A stretch of DNA of 9,287 bases. It comes from an uncultured Bacilli bacterium (lineage in GTDB: Bacteria; Bacillota_I; Bacilli_A; RF39; UBA660). The translations under genes were made by a program, and so were the position numbers. This document shows positions 1-7,350 of this stretch, in pieces (position 1 is the first letter of the stretch; each line of letters begins with the position of its first letter). A model generated the notes under the pieces. That model was given only the letters and a program-made list of their open reading frames with translations. It had not been told where the DNA came from and searched no databases. The stretch spans positions 1 to 9,287 of the forward strand of contig CATKYP010000028.1 of NCBI GenBank assembly GCA_949840855.1, written 5' to 3'.

Positions 1-723
1 TATGATTATGAAAAGGGAGTAAAGGTAATAAAGGAAATCTTAGATAATAATGCAGAAATAGAAGAAAAAGAAGTGCCTAAAGATGAATCAGATTTTACGT
101 ATGGTAATGGAATAAAAAGCTGGATTGGTTCAATATTTATTGATATTATTGGATCAACAGAATTAATAAAGAATAATAGTGAAATAAAATTGGCAAAGAT
201 CCTGAGAAGTTTTACTTCTGAAGCAATTAGTATACTTAATTATACTGATAATGTTAGACAGATTGGAGTTAGAGGTGATTGTGTTTATGGGATTTATTCT
301 ACACCTAAACAAAAAGATATTTATGAGTTGTTTGATGTAACCTGTTATTTAAATGACTTGGTTAAGATGTTAAATAAATTATTTAAATCATATGGTTATC
401 CATCCATTAGTGTTGGCATAGGTTTAGCTGTGGGAAAAGATTTAGTAATAAAAGCTGGTAAAAAAGGAACTGGAATCAATGATAGAATTTGGATTGGAGA
501 CGCAGTAGTAGATGCTTGTAATTTAGCCAACAAGGCTGGAAGAAATGGGAAAAAGGTAATAGGCATAAATGAACTAGCATATAACAATTTTATTAAAATC
601 CTTGAAGAAAAAAATAGTAATAAAAATGTTCGTGATTGGTTTACATGGAATCAATATGATAATTGTTATTATTGCAATGTAATAATGACTTCATTTGACG
701 ATTGGATTGAACAAAACTTATGA
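1..723 (+). CDS. Nucleotide cyclase, Pycsar-like (class III cyclase fold), 5' end cut by window edge
   Basis: Converts a nucleoside triphosphate to a 3',5'-cyclic nucleotide; close relatives by motif are the uridylate/cytidylate cyclases of Pycsar anti-phage systems. The frame is open from base 1. The first possible start inside the window, GTG at 73, has no ribosome binding site, and about 24 plausible residues precede it (YDYEKGVKVIKEIL...), so the real start lies left of the window. Seen: first metal Asp in IFIDIIGST (codon 142-144), second metal Asp in VRGDCVYG (codon 277-279), then the Pycsar-like stretch IKAGKKGTGIND-IWIGD (about 448-501). The segment that in classical class III cyclases carries the transition-state Asn and Arg reads VVDACNL here (from 505), so both positions appear changed. 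The metallophosphoesterase gene follows 18 bp later, implying one operon. No membrane or TIR effector is visible; it may lie upstream. The fold is confident; the nucleotide specificity is unknown. Confidence 0.85.
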   Translation, partial: YDYEKGVKVIKEILDNNAEIEEKEVPKDESDFTYGNGIKSWIGSIFIDIIGSTELIKNNSEIKLAKILRSFTSEAISILNYTDNVRQIGVRGDCVYGIYSTPKQKDIYELFDVTCYLNDLVKMLNKLFKSYGYPSISVGIGLAVGKDLVIKAGKKGTGINDRIWIGDAVVDACNLANKAGRNGKKVIGINELAYNNFIKILEEKNSNKNVRDWFTWNQYDNCYYCNVIMTSFDDWIEQNL

Positions 724-741
724 TATAAAGTAGGTGAATTA

Positions 742-1661
742 ATGATTTATATAACTGGAGATACACATAGAGATTTTTACAGATTACATAGTATAAAAAA
801 GAATAATGATAATGTGATAATCATATTAGGCGACGCTGGTATTAATTATTGTTTAAATGAAGATGATAGTAAATTAAAACAGTATTTAAATGATATGAAT
901 ATTAAATTATTTTGCATTCAAGGTAATCATGAAGAACGACCTGAAAATATATCAAGTTATAAAGAAGTTGATATGTTTGCGGGAAAGTATTTATTGAAGA
1001 TGAATATCCAAATTTAATATTTGCTAAAAATGGTGAACTTTATACAATAGATGGTAAATCTGTACTTGTTATAGGTGGAGCCTATTCAGTAGATAAAGAT
1101 TATAGATTAGCATATGGTTATAGATGGTTTAAAGATGAACAGTTAAGCAAGTCTGAAAAGAAAGAAATATTAAATAAATATAGTGGTAAACATATAGATA
1201 TAATTTTATCTCATACTTGTCCTTTAAAATATGAACCGACTGAAGTATTTATGAAGGGATTAGATCAATCTAAAGTAGATAAATCTACGGAAATGTTTTT
1301 AAATAAAATAGAAGAAAATATTGATTATGATAAATGGTATTGTGGTCATTTTCATACAGAAAAGCAAATTGATAAAATGGAGTTTATGTTTGGAAGAGTC
1401 AAAATATTTAATAAAGATGAATTCTATCCTAAATATAATAGAAATGGTTATGAAATAATAAGAGATGTTTATAGTCAAGATGAAGTTATGAAGGAAGAAG
1501 TTGTTTGTCCTAAATGTCATTCTAAAGATATATCTGTAATAAAGGGTGATGGATTCAGAATAGATGGTGCAGATTTTATTGGAATCACTTGTAATAATTG
1601 TAAAAAAGTTTATGGATTTTATGATGTTAATTACAAACCTAACTGTCCTAAAGAATTATAA
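742..1661 (+). pseudogene. Calcineurin-like metallophosphoesterase with zinc ribbon, split by a -1 frame change
   Basis: Probable metal-dependent phosphodiesterase of the calcineurin-like superfamily, which includes class III cyclic nucleotide phosphodiesterases. The start ATG at 742 has AGGTG at 732-736. The first frame gives GDTHRD (residues 6-11), GDAG (30-33) and GNHE (61-64), then stops at 1015-1017 after 91 residues. From 972 the -1 frame is open and continues the fold: VFIEDEYPNLIFAKNGELY, VIGGAYSVDK, SHTCP, then GHFHTE near 1350. A C-terminal zinc ribbon follows (CPKC 1506-1517, CNNC 1590-1601), to the stop at 1661. Joined at 987 the product is about 306 residues with every metal-binding motif in order; the 91-residue product alone lacks the last two histidine motifs and should be inactive. 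An internal ATG at 1251 would miss the active site. The cause is a one-base deletion, a sequence error or programmed frameshifting. Co-transcription with the cyclase suggests a linked role. Confidence 0.82.
981..987 (+). other. GGGAAAG slippery heptamer at the frame junction
   Basis: In the zero frame the codons are GCG-GGA-AAG, so bases 981-987 read G GGA AAG, which fits the X XXY YYZ pattern for tandem -1 slippage. The same heptamer is used for -1 frameshifting in the phage lambda G/T tail genes (established knowledge). Slipping here gives ...FAGKVFIEDEYP..., the continuation expected from the fold. No Shine-Dalgarno-like stimulator is seen 10-14 bases upstream, and only a weak A/U hairpin lies downstream, so an ordinary deletion in a homopolymer run is also possible. 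Confidence 0.45.
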
Positions 1662-1694
1662 AAACATAGAAAGATAAAAATACTAGAAATTGTA

Positions 1695-1703
1695 TGCTAT
1701 AAT
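1695..1703 (+). promoter_or_regulatory. Extended -10 promoter of the abi gene
   Basis: TGCTATAAT: a perfect -10 hexamer at 1698-1703 with TG one base upstream, the extended -10 form that can work without a good -35. No clear -35 lies 16-18 bases upstream. A start of transcription near 1710 would leave a leader of about 20 bases containing the AGGAAG ribosome binding site (1717-1722), 7 bases before the ATG at 1730. Confidence 0.65.
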
Positions 1704-1729
1704 AATTACAGCAGTTAGGAAGTGATAGA

Positions 1730-2734
1730 ATGGATGAAGAAATTAAAACTGAAATATCTTTAAGACCAATGATGAAAATATCAGAAATGGTTCCATACTT
1801 AAAAGAAAAAAATATTAAATTTGAAATAATGCCTGAACTAGAAGCAGAAAAGTATTTAAGATACAACAATAATTATTATAATGTGACAGCATATAAACAT
1901 AATTTTGAAAGATATTTTATTGATGGGGAGTTTGTTGATAAATTTATAGACTTAGATTTTGCCTATTTAAAAGATTTAGCTATCATTGATCACAGATCGA
2001 GATTAGTTTTATTTAAAATGATTATTGATATTGAGCATTATTTAAAAATAAGAATTTTAAATTTAATAGAGAACATAGATGAAGAAGATGGCTATAAAAT
2101 TGTCAATATGTATTTAGAAAAAGATTTTAATGATGAAAAATTTCCTAAAAAGGTTCATAAAAGCATTCGAAATAAAGTAACAAGTGAATATTATCAAAAA
2201 ATATTTACAAAATATGATTTAGATGGTGATACAAAAATAGAAAATATACCTATATGGGAATTTCTAGAAATAATAACATTTGGTGAATTAGTTAATTTTT
2301 ATGAATTTTTTGCTAAAGAATATGAATTAAAAAATGAAATTAAAAATGTTTTTATTCTAAGAGAAATTGTAAAATTAAGAAATGCAGTTGCTCATAATTC
2401 ATGCGTTTTATGTGATCTTGATAAAAAAGATAATAATTTTGCACCTGATTATAAAATAGTTAATTATTTAAATAATTGCGAAATAGGGAAAGAAACAAGA
2501 GATAATAAATTAAGTAATTCAAGAATAAGACAAATAACTTATACTCTTTATATGTTTAATGAAATTGTAACTAGTACAGGTGTCAAAACAAATGTTGCAA
2601 ATGATATAAATGATTTGTTTTATGAACGAATAATTTTACATAAGGAATACTATAATAATAATGAACTATTAAAGTCAATATATGCCTATTTTAATAAAAT
2701 AATTAAAAAACATTATAGTGTAAATATTGAATAA
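1730..2734 (+). CDS. abiF: Abi_2 (AbiD/AbiF-like) abortive infection HEPN protein
   Basis: An intact 334-residue protein of the Abi_2 family, cytoplasmic proteins that stop growth of phage-infected cells. The N-terminal part has the family pattern: LRPMMKISEMVPYLKEKNI near residues 12-30, AEKYLRYNNNYYNVTAY near 39-55, then a helical segment around LVLFKMIIDIEHYLKIRIL. The HEPN ribonuclease motif RxxxxH is R217-NAVA-H222 within a long helix (LREIVKLRNAVAHN). The start is fixed by AGGAAG at 1717-1722, and an extended -10 promoter lies just upstream. No signal peptide or membrane segment is seen. A free-standing promoter and a small two-hairpin RNA begin 7 bp after the stop. That is the expected arrangement for AbiF, whose RNA partner is thought to restrain the HEPN toxin and which has been proposed as an ancestor of Cas13. 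Family assignment is firm; AbiF rather than AbiD rests mainly on the RNA. Confidence 0.88.
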   Translation: MDEEIKTEISLRPMMKISEMVPYLKEKNIKFEIMPELEAEKYLRYNNNYYNVTAYKHNFERYFIDGEFVDKFIDLDFAYLKDLAIIDHRSRLVLFKMIIDIEHYLKIRILNLIENIDEEDGYKIVNMYLEKDFNDEKFPKKVHKSIRNKVTSEYYQKIFTKYDLDGDTKIENIPIWEFLEIITFGELVNFYEFFAKEYELKNEIKNVFILREIVKLRNAVAHNSCVLCDLDKKDNNFAPDYKIVNYLNNCEIGKETRDNKLSNSRIRQITYTLYMFNEIVTSTGVKTNVANDINDLFYERIILHKEYYNNNELLKSIYAYFNKIIKKHYSVNIE

Positions 2735-2740
2735 AATAGT

Positions 2741-2769
2741 TTGACATGATCATTATTATGTGGTAATAT
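2741..2769 (+). promoter_or_regulatory. Strong promoter for the abi-associated small RNA
   Basis: Consensus -35 TTGACA (2741-2746), an exact 17-base spacer, and -10 TAATAT (2764-2769) with TG at 2761-2762, so it is also an extended -10. The predicted start is near 2776. It begins only 7 bp after the abi stop and is the best promoter in the window, yet no translated gene follows closely, which indicates a dedicated RNA transcript. Confidence 0.85.
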
Positions 2770-2775
2770 GATTAT

Positions 2776-2843
2776 GCAAGGAAAAAGTGTTTTACACTTT
2801 TGCATGGGCACTGTCTTTATTGATGGAGCCCTATTTTTCTTTT
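2776..2843 (+). ncRNA. Structured small RNA downstream of abi (abiF-RNA-like candidate)
   Basis: A transcript of about 65-68 bases is predicted from the promoter at 2741-2769 to the T-rich run at 2832-2843. Hairpin 1 has an outer stem GCAA(2776-2779)/TTGC(2800-2803), extendable by AT/AT to 2774-2805. It also has an inner stem AAGTGT(2785-2790)/ACACTT(2794-2799), with a TTT loop and a 5' purine bulge GGAAA. Hairpin 2 has GGGC(2806-2809)/GCCC(2828-2831), an A-A mismatch, CTGTC/GATGG and a TTTATT loop; it doubles as the terminator. Only one base or none separates the hairpins. A conserved RNA class, the abiF motif, has been described beside abiF genes; position and architecture fit, but I could not compare it with a covariance model. 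It could act as the antitoxin or guide-like partner of the HEPN protein. A different regulatory RNA or an untranslated leader for hsdR is less likely because of the terminator. Confidence 0.75.
2806..2843 (+). terminator. Intrinsic terminator ending the small RNA
   Basis: Hairpin GGGC/GCCC (2806-2809 with 2828-2831) plus inner CTGTC/GATGG (2811-2815 with 2822-2826), followed by TATTTTTCTTTT at 2832-2843. It is the most GC-rich stem in this intergenic stretch and should also stop transcripts from abi. Confidence 0.8.
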
Positions 2844-2857
2844 ATAATGCATATTTT

Positions 2858-2889
2858 AATAGAGGATTAATTTCTTCTATTTTTTAATT
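2858..2889 (+). terminator. Second, weaker terminator-like hairpin
   Basis: A nine-pair stem with one G-T wobble, AATAGAGGA (2858-2866) with its partner at 2873-2881, six-base loop TTAATT, then a T-rich run to 2889. It stands in tandem with the stronger hairpin at 2806-2831 and could catch read-through, giving an alternative RNA end of about 110 bases. Between here and the hsdR promoter I see nothing else. Confidence 0.5.
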
Positions 2890-2934
2890 TCTAGGATAAA
2901 TAATGACTAAAGTTAAAAAAATTGTTTGATTTCA

Positions 2935-2943
2935 TGGTATAAT
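2935..2943 (+). promoter_or_regulatory. Extended -10 promoter of hsdR-hsdM
   Basis: TGGTATAAT with a perfect -10 at 2938-2943 and TG at 2935-2936. There is no convincing -35 at the normal distance. Transcription from near 2950 gives a leader of about 30 bases before the ATG at 2980. Confidence 0.65.
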
Positions 2944-2970
2944 TAGACTATAAATGTTTTGGAAAAAAGT

Positions 2971-2975
2971 AGGTG
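2971..2975 (+). promoter_or_regulatory. Ribosome binding site that fixes the hsdR start
   Basis: AAGTAGGTG ends 4 bases before ATG 2980 and mirrors the AAAGTAGGTG before the phosphoesterase gene at 742. An in-frame TTG at 2959 has no such site and would lie about 8 bases from the predicted transcript start, so ATG 2980 is preferred. Confidence 0.7.
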
Positions 2976-2979
2976 CAGT

Positions 2980-5736
2980 ATGGGTGTTTATGAAAGTGAA
3001 GCAAGATTAGAAGATAGAATGATTGATCAACTTGTTAAACAAGGCTACGAAAAAGTACAAATAAACGATGTTAAAGATTTAGAAAATAATTTTAGAGAAC
3101 AAGTTAATAGACACAATAAAATTGAATTAAAAAATGAGCCTTTATCTGATAAAGAATTTGAAAAATTAATGGTTAAAATATCTGGTAAAGGTGTTTATCA
3201 AAGTGCAAATGAATTAAGACAAAAGCAATTTATTGAAAGAGATGATGGTTCTAAAGTATACATTGAATTATTTAATAAAAATGATTGGTGTAAGAATATT
3301 TTTCAAGTTACCCATCAAACAACTGTAGAAGGTAAATATGTTAATAGATATGATGTTACTATTTTAATAAATGGACTTCCTCTTGTACAAATTGAACTTA
3401 AAAGAAGAGGAAATGATATGAAGGAAGCTTTTAATCAAATTAAAAGATATAAAAGGCATTCCTATACAGGACTTTATAAATATATTCAATTGTTTGTTAT
3501 TAGTAATGGGGTAGATACGAAATATTTTGCTAATGGAGATCAAGAATTAAATTATGGATTTACTTTTTATTGGACTGATGTAGATAACAGTAGAATTACT
3601 AATTTAGAACAATTCTGTGTGTTCTTCTTAGATAGATGTAATATCGGTAAAATGATAGCTAGATATATGATTATAAATAAGACAGATAAAACTTTAATGG
3701 TTATGAGACCGTATCAAGTTTATGCTGTTGAAAATATAGTATCCCGTGCATTAGATACAAGTAATAATGGTTATATTTGGCATACAACTGGATCTGGTAA
3801 AACTATTACATCATTTAAAACAAGTCAAATATTAGCATTAGAGCCATCCATTAATCAGGTTTTCTTCTTAGTAGATAGAAAAGACTTAGATAAACAAACA
3901 TTAGATGAATTCAATAAGTTTGATCCTGGTTGTGTTGATATGACAAATCAGACAGATAAATTAATCAAACAAATAAAGGACAGTTCAAAACCACTTATAA
4001 TAACTACTATTCAAAAAATGGCAAATGCTTGTTCTAATCCAAAATATGCTAGTGTAATGGAGAAATACAAAGATTTAAAAACGGTATTTATAATTGATGA
4101 ATGTCATAGAAGTCAATTTGGAGAAATGCATAGACAAATATCTAAAACATTTACAAAAGCACAATACTTTGGATTTACTGGTACACCTAGATTTAAAGAA
4201 AATCCATCACAAGATGGGAGAAGTACAGCAGATATATTTGAAAAATGTTTACATACCTATTTAATCAAAGATGCTATTAAAGATGAAAATGTATTAGGTT
4301 TTTCAGTCGATTATATGAAATTCGTTGAGTTAAATTCAAGAGAATTAGAAGAAGACATGATGGTAGAAGGGATAGATACTGAAGAAGTATTTATGGCTGA
4401 TGAAAGAATTACCTTAATAGCGAATGATATTATTAAACATCATAATATCAAAACTCGTGATAAAAAATATAATGCCCTATTTACAGTATCATCTATACCC
4501 CAATTAGTTAAATATTATGATACATTTAAAACAATTAATCACGATTTAAAAATAGGCGCTATATTTACTTATGGTGCAAATGAAGACTTAGAGGGTGATG
4601 TTGAACATTCTAGAGAATCTTTGGATAGAATTATTAATGATTATAATAAGATATATAATACTAATTTTTCTTCTAATAATTTTGATGGATATTTTAGAGA
4701 TATATGTAAAAAAATTAAAAATACTGAAATAGACATAGTAATCGTTGTTAATATGTTATTAACAGGATTTGATGCTAAAAGATTAAATACATTGTATGTT
4801 GATAAGAGTTTAAAATATCACGATTTAATTCAAGCCTTTTCAAGAACAAACAGAGTTGAAACTGAAACTAAACCGTTTGGGAATATAGTTTGCTATAGAA
4901 CTACTAAAACAAGAGTGGATGAAGCAGTCAAATTATTTTCACAAACAGATAGTATAGATACTGTAATTATGGCACCATATGAAACGTACTTAGAAAAATT
5001 AAAAGTGTGTGTTGATAGATTACTTAGTATTACACCAGTAGTAGAAAGTGTTGATTCACTTGAAAGTGAAGAAGATATTAAGGAATTTATAGTAGCATTT
5101 AGAGAACTTGCAAAAGTTTTAGTTAGTTTAAAAACATTCAATCAATTTGATTTAGATACTTGTGGAGTATTAATCAATACTCAAATATTTGAAGATTATA
5201 AAAGTAAATATTATGAATTATATAGAAAACTATCTAATGATAAAGAGAAAAGTTCAATATTAAACGATGTAACATTCTCATTAGAATTAATTCAAACGGA
5301 TAAGATTAATGTTTCATATATATTAAATTTAATTAGAAGTGTTGATTTATCAAATGAAGAACAAAAACAAAAGGATATTATTGATATTCAAAGTAAATTA
5401 GTAAATATTACAGATGATGAATTATTCTTAAAAGCAGATTTAATCAAGAGTTTCTTAACATCAATATTACCAACATTAAAAGAAGATGATTCTATAGATG
5501 AAGCATTAGATAACCATATGAATAAAGAAAGAGAAAAAGAAATAGAAAAATTTGCTAGTAATAATGATATTAATCTTGATAGATTAAAACAAATCATTGA
5601 CGAATACGAATATAGTGGAATATTCCCAGATAAAGAAATAAATGATTCAATAGAAATAGATGATTATTGGGAAAGAAGAACTATTAAAAATAACATAAAA
5701 GAATTTATTAAAAATATTTTAAAGAAATTTATGTAG
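2980..5736 (+). CDS. hsdR: Type I restriction enzyme, R subunit (HsdR)
   Basis: 918-residue motor and nuclease subunit. In the R2M2S complex it translocates DNA using ATP and cuts far from the recognition site. The N-terminal PD-(D/E)xK nuclease shows D125 in RYDVTIL, E139-L-K141 in QIELKRRG, and the downstream EAFNQIKRY helix. The SF2 helicase motor follows: HTTGSGKT (268-275), VDRKDLDKQT, DECH (373-376), TGTP (400-403), GFDAKRLNTLYVDKSL, and QAFSRTNR (618-625). The C-terminal region (about 690-918) is helical and highly charged, as expected for the part that docks on HsdM. Length and motif order are normal and there is no break. The stop TAG overlaps the hsdM ribosome binding site, so the two are translationally linked. 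Since HsdR has no activity without HsdM and HsdS, the broken hsdM leaves this intact gene without a partner unless another M subunit is encoded elsewhere. Confidence 0.95.
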   Translation: MGVYESEARLEDRMIDQLVKQGYEKVQINDVKDLENNFREQVNRHNKIELKNEPLSDKEFEKLMVKISGKGVYQSANELRQKQFIERDDGSKVYIELFNKNDWCKNIFQVTHQTTVEGKYVNRYDVTILINGLPLVQIELKRRGNDMKEAFNQIKRYKRHSYTGLYKYIQLFVISNGVDTKYFANGDQELNYGFTFYWTDVDNSRITNLEQFCVFFLDRCNIGKMIARYMIINKTDKTLMVMRPYQVYAVENIVSRALDTSNNGYIWHTTGSGKTITSFKTSQILALEPSINQVFFLVDRKDLDKQTLDEFNKFDPGCVDMTNQTDKLIKQIKDSSKPLIITTIQKMANACSNPKYASVMEKYKDLKTVFIIDECHRSQFGEMHRQISKTFTKAQYFGFTGTPRFKENPSQDGRSTADIFEKCLHTYLIKDAIKDENVLGFSVDYMKFVELNSRELEEDMMVEGIDTEEVFMADERITLIANDIIKHHNIKTRDKKYNALFTVSSIPQLVKYYDTFKTINHDLKIGAIFTYGANEDLEGDVEHSRESLDRIINDYNKIYNTNFSSNNFDGYFRDICKKIKNTEIDIVIVVNMLLTGFDAKRLNTLYVDKSLKYHDLIQAFSRTNRVETETKPFGNIVCYRTTKTRVDEAVKLFSQTDSIDTVIMAPYETYLEKLKVCVDRLLSITPVVESVDSLESEEDIKEFIVAFRELAKVLVSLKTFNQFDLDTCGVLINTQIFEDYKSKYYELYRKLSNDKEKSSILNDVTFSLELIQTDKINVSYILNLIRSVDLSNEEQKQKDIIDIQSKLVNITDDELFLKADLIKSFLTSILPTLKEDDSIDEALDNHMNKEREKEIEKFASNNDINLDRLKQIIDEYEYSGIFPDKEINDSIEIDDYWERRTIKNNIKEFIKNILKKFM

Positions 5737-5740
5737 GAGG
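5735..5740 (+). promoter_or_regulatory. hsdM ribosome binding site overlapping the hsdR stop
   Basis: A perfect AGGAGG, sharing two bases with the hsdR TAG stop (5734-5736) and five bases before ATG 5746. This is the strongest such site in the window and fits tight translational coupling. Confidence 0.85.
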
Positions 5741-5745
5741 TATAT

Positions 5746-7305
5746 ATGTCTAGAGAAGAAAAACAACAATCACAACAAGCAGAATTGCAAAAACAATTGT
5801 GGAGTATTGCCAATACCTTAAGAGGTAATATGGATGCTAACGATTTTAAAAATTATATCTTAGGGTTGATATTTTATAGATATTTATCTGAAAACTTAGT
5901 TAACTATGTAGAAAATACAATGTTAAGAAATACTAAAAAGTATGTTGATATGTTTGATGATAAAAGTAGAGTTGATTAATTTAAAGGTGATTTAATTGAA
6001 GATGAAAATATAGGGTATTTTATTGAACCGGATTATTTATGGGGTACTTTAATCGATAAAATTAAAACTGGTAAATTTGATATATCAATGCTGCAAAAAG
6101 CAATTAATTCAATATCAGAATCTACTTTAGGAAATGAATCTGAAGATGACTTTGAGAATCTTTTTGAAGATATGGATTTAAATAACTCTAAACTTGGTAG
6201 AGGTGAAGCAGATAGAACTAAATTAATTTCAACAATTATGTTAAAGATTAATGATATTGATTTTTATCATGAAGATGCAGAAATCGATGTCTTAGGGGAT
6301 GCTTATGAATATTTAATTTCTAATTTTGCAGCATCAGCTGGTAAAAAGGCAGGAGAATTTTATACTCCACAACAAGTATCAAGAATTCTTGCAAAGCTAG
6401 TTACTATAAATAAGTCTAAACTTCAATCTGTATATGATCCTACTTGTGGATCAGGATCATTACTATTAAGAGTTGGTAAAGAGACTAAAGTGGTATCTTA
6501 TTATGGACAAGAATTTAATTCTACGACATACAACTTAGCACGAATGAATATGTTATTGCATGGTGTTTCATTTAGACATTTTGACATAAAAAACGATGAT
6601 ACCTTAGAAAGACCTAGACATATTGATATGAAGTTTGATGCAGTTGTCGCTAATCCACCATATTCTCAAAATTGGAGTGCTGATCCAAAATTTATAGAGG
6701 ATGAAAGATTTAGTGCATATGGTAAGTTAGCACCTAAATCAAAAGCAGATTTTGCTTTTATTCAACATATGATTTATCAATTATCTGATAATGGAACAAT
6801 GGCTGTAGTATTACCACATGGAGTATTATTTAGAGGTGCATCAGAGGGAATAATAAGAAGGTATCTTATTAAAGATAAAAACTATTTAGATGCTGTAATT
6901 GGATTACCAGCAAATATATTCTATGGTACTAGTATTCCTACCTGCATTTTAGTATTTAAAAAATGTAGAGAAAATGAAGAAAATATAATATTCATTGATG
7001 CGTCTAAAGATTTCGAACCAGGTAAAAATCAAAATAGATTAAGAGATCAAGATGTCGATAAAATAATCAAAACTTATACTGATAGAGTCGAAATAGAAAA
7101 ATATTGTCATATAGCACCACTATATGAAATAGAAGAAAATGATTATAACTTAAATATTCCTAGATATGTAGATACCTTTGAAGAGGAAGAAGAAATTGAC
7201 ATTAAAGTAGTACAACAAGATTTAAAAGAAATAGATAAACAAATAGCTGAAGTTGATAAAGAACTTAATGTTTATTTAAAAGAATTAGGATTAGATGAAA
7301 TATAA
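5746..7305 (+). pseudogene. hsdM: Type I modification methylase, M subunit (HsdM), in-frame stop at codon 78
   Basis: N6-adenine methyltransferase of the type I complex, 519 codons if read through. The reading frame never shifts: TAA at 5977-5979 interrupts it between YVDMFDDKSRVD and FKGDLIEDENIGYFIEPDYL, both recognisable HsdM N-terminal domain sequence. A single substitution from GAA, CAA, AAA or a Tyr codon explains it. Downstream parts are intact: STLGNESEDDFENLFEDMDL, the SAM-binding DPTCGSGS (231-238), the catalytic NPPY (303-306), and a C-terminal helix rich in E, D and K. The 77-residue product lacks the catalytic domain. The next in-frame ATG (6088) has no ribosome binding site and would lack most of the N-terminal domain that contacts HsdS and HsdR, so a working split enzyme is unlikely. 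Translation starts from a perfect AGGAGG overlapping the hsdR stop. A base-calling error cannot be excluded. Confidence 0.93.
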
Positions 7306-7308
7306 AAT

Positions 7309-7350
7309 AAAAGGATTCATACAAACATATTTTGCATAAGTCCTTTTTTT
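7309..7350. terminator. Bidirectional terminator between convergent hsdM and hsdS
   Basis: Stem AAAAGGATT (7309-7317) pairs with the segment at 7339-7347 (seven Watson-Crick pairs, one G-T and one further pair), followed on the + strand by T residues to 7350. On the - strand the same stem is followed by CCTTTTATTTTAT. The stem lies inside the last codons of hsdS, and only 11 bp separate the two stop codons, so one hairpin serves both genes. Confidence 0.65.

Noticed and set aside
73..75. GTG as the start of the cyclase
   Set aside because: No ribosome binding site precedes it, and the frame stays open with family-like sequence to base 1, so the gene begins left of the window.
2768..2887. A 39-codon open frame (starting MIMQGKSVLHF) across the small RNA region
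   Set aside because: Its ATG lies inside the -10 element of the strong promoter, so it would not be in the transcript; it has no ribosome binding site, and the bases are better explained by two hairpins and a terminator.
2959..2961. TTG as the hsdR start
   Set aside because: No ribosome binding site and too close to the predicted transcript start; ATG 2980 has a good site.
4893..5141. Open frame on the - strand inside hsdR, with similar frames at 396-587, 1299-1520, 1648-1869, 5388-5597 (-) and 8735-8965 (+)
   Set aside because: These are low-complexity Ser/Leu/Ile/Phe-rich translations antisense to well-supported genes, without ribosome binding sites or recognisable domains.
6088..6090. 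ATG as a genuine restart producing a working HsdM fragment
   Set aside because: No ribosome binding site precedes it, and the product would lack much of the N-terminal domain needed for complex assembly.
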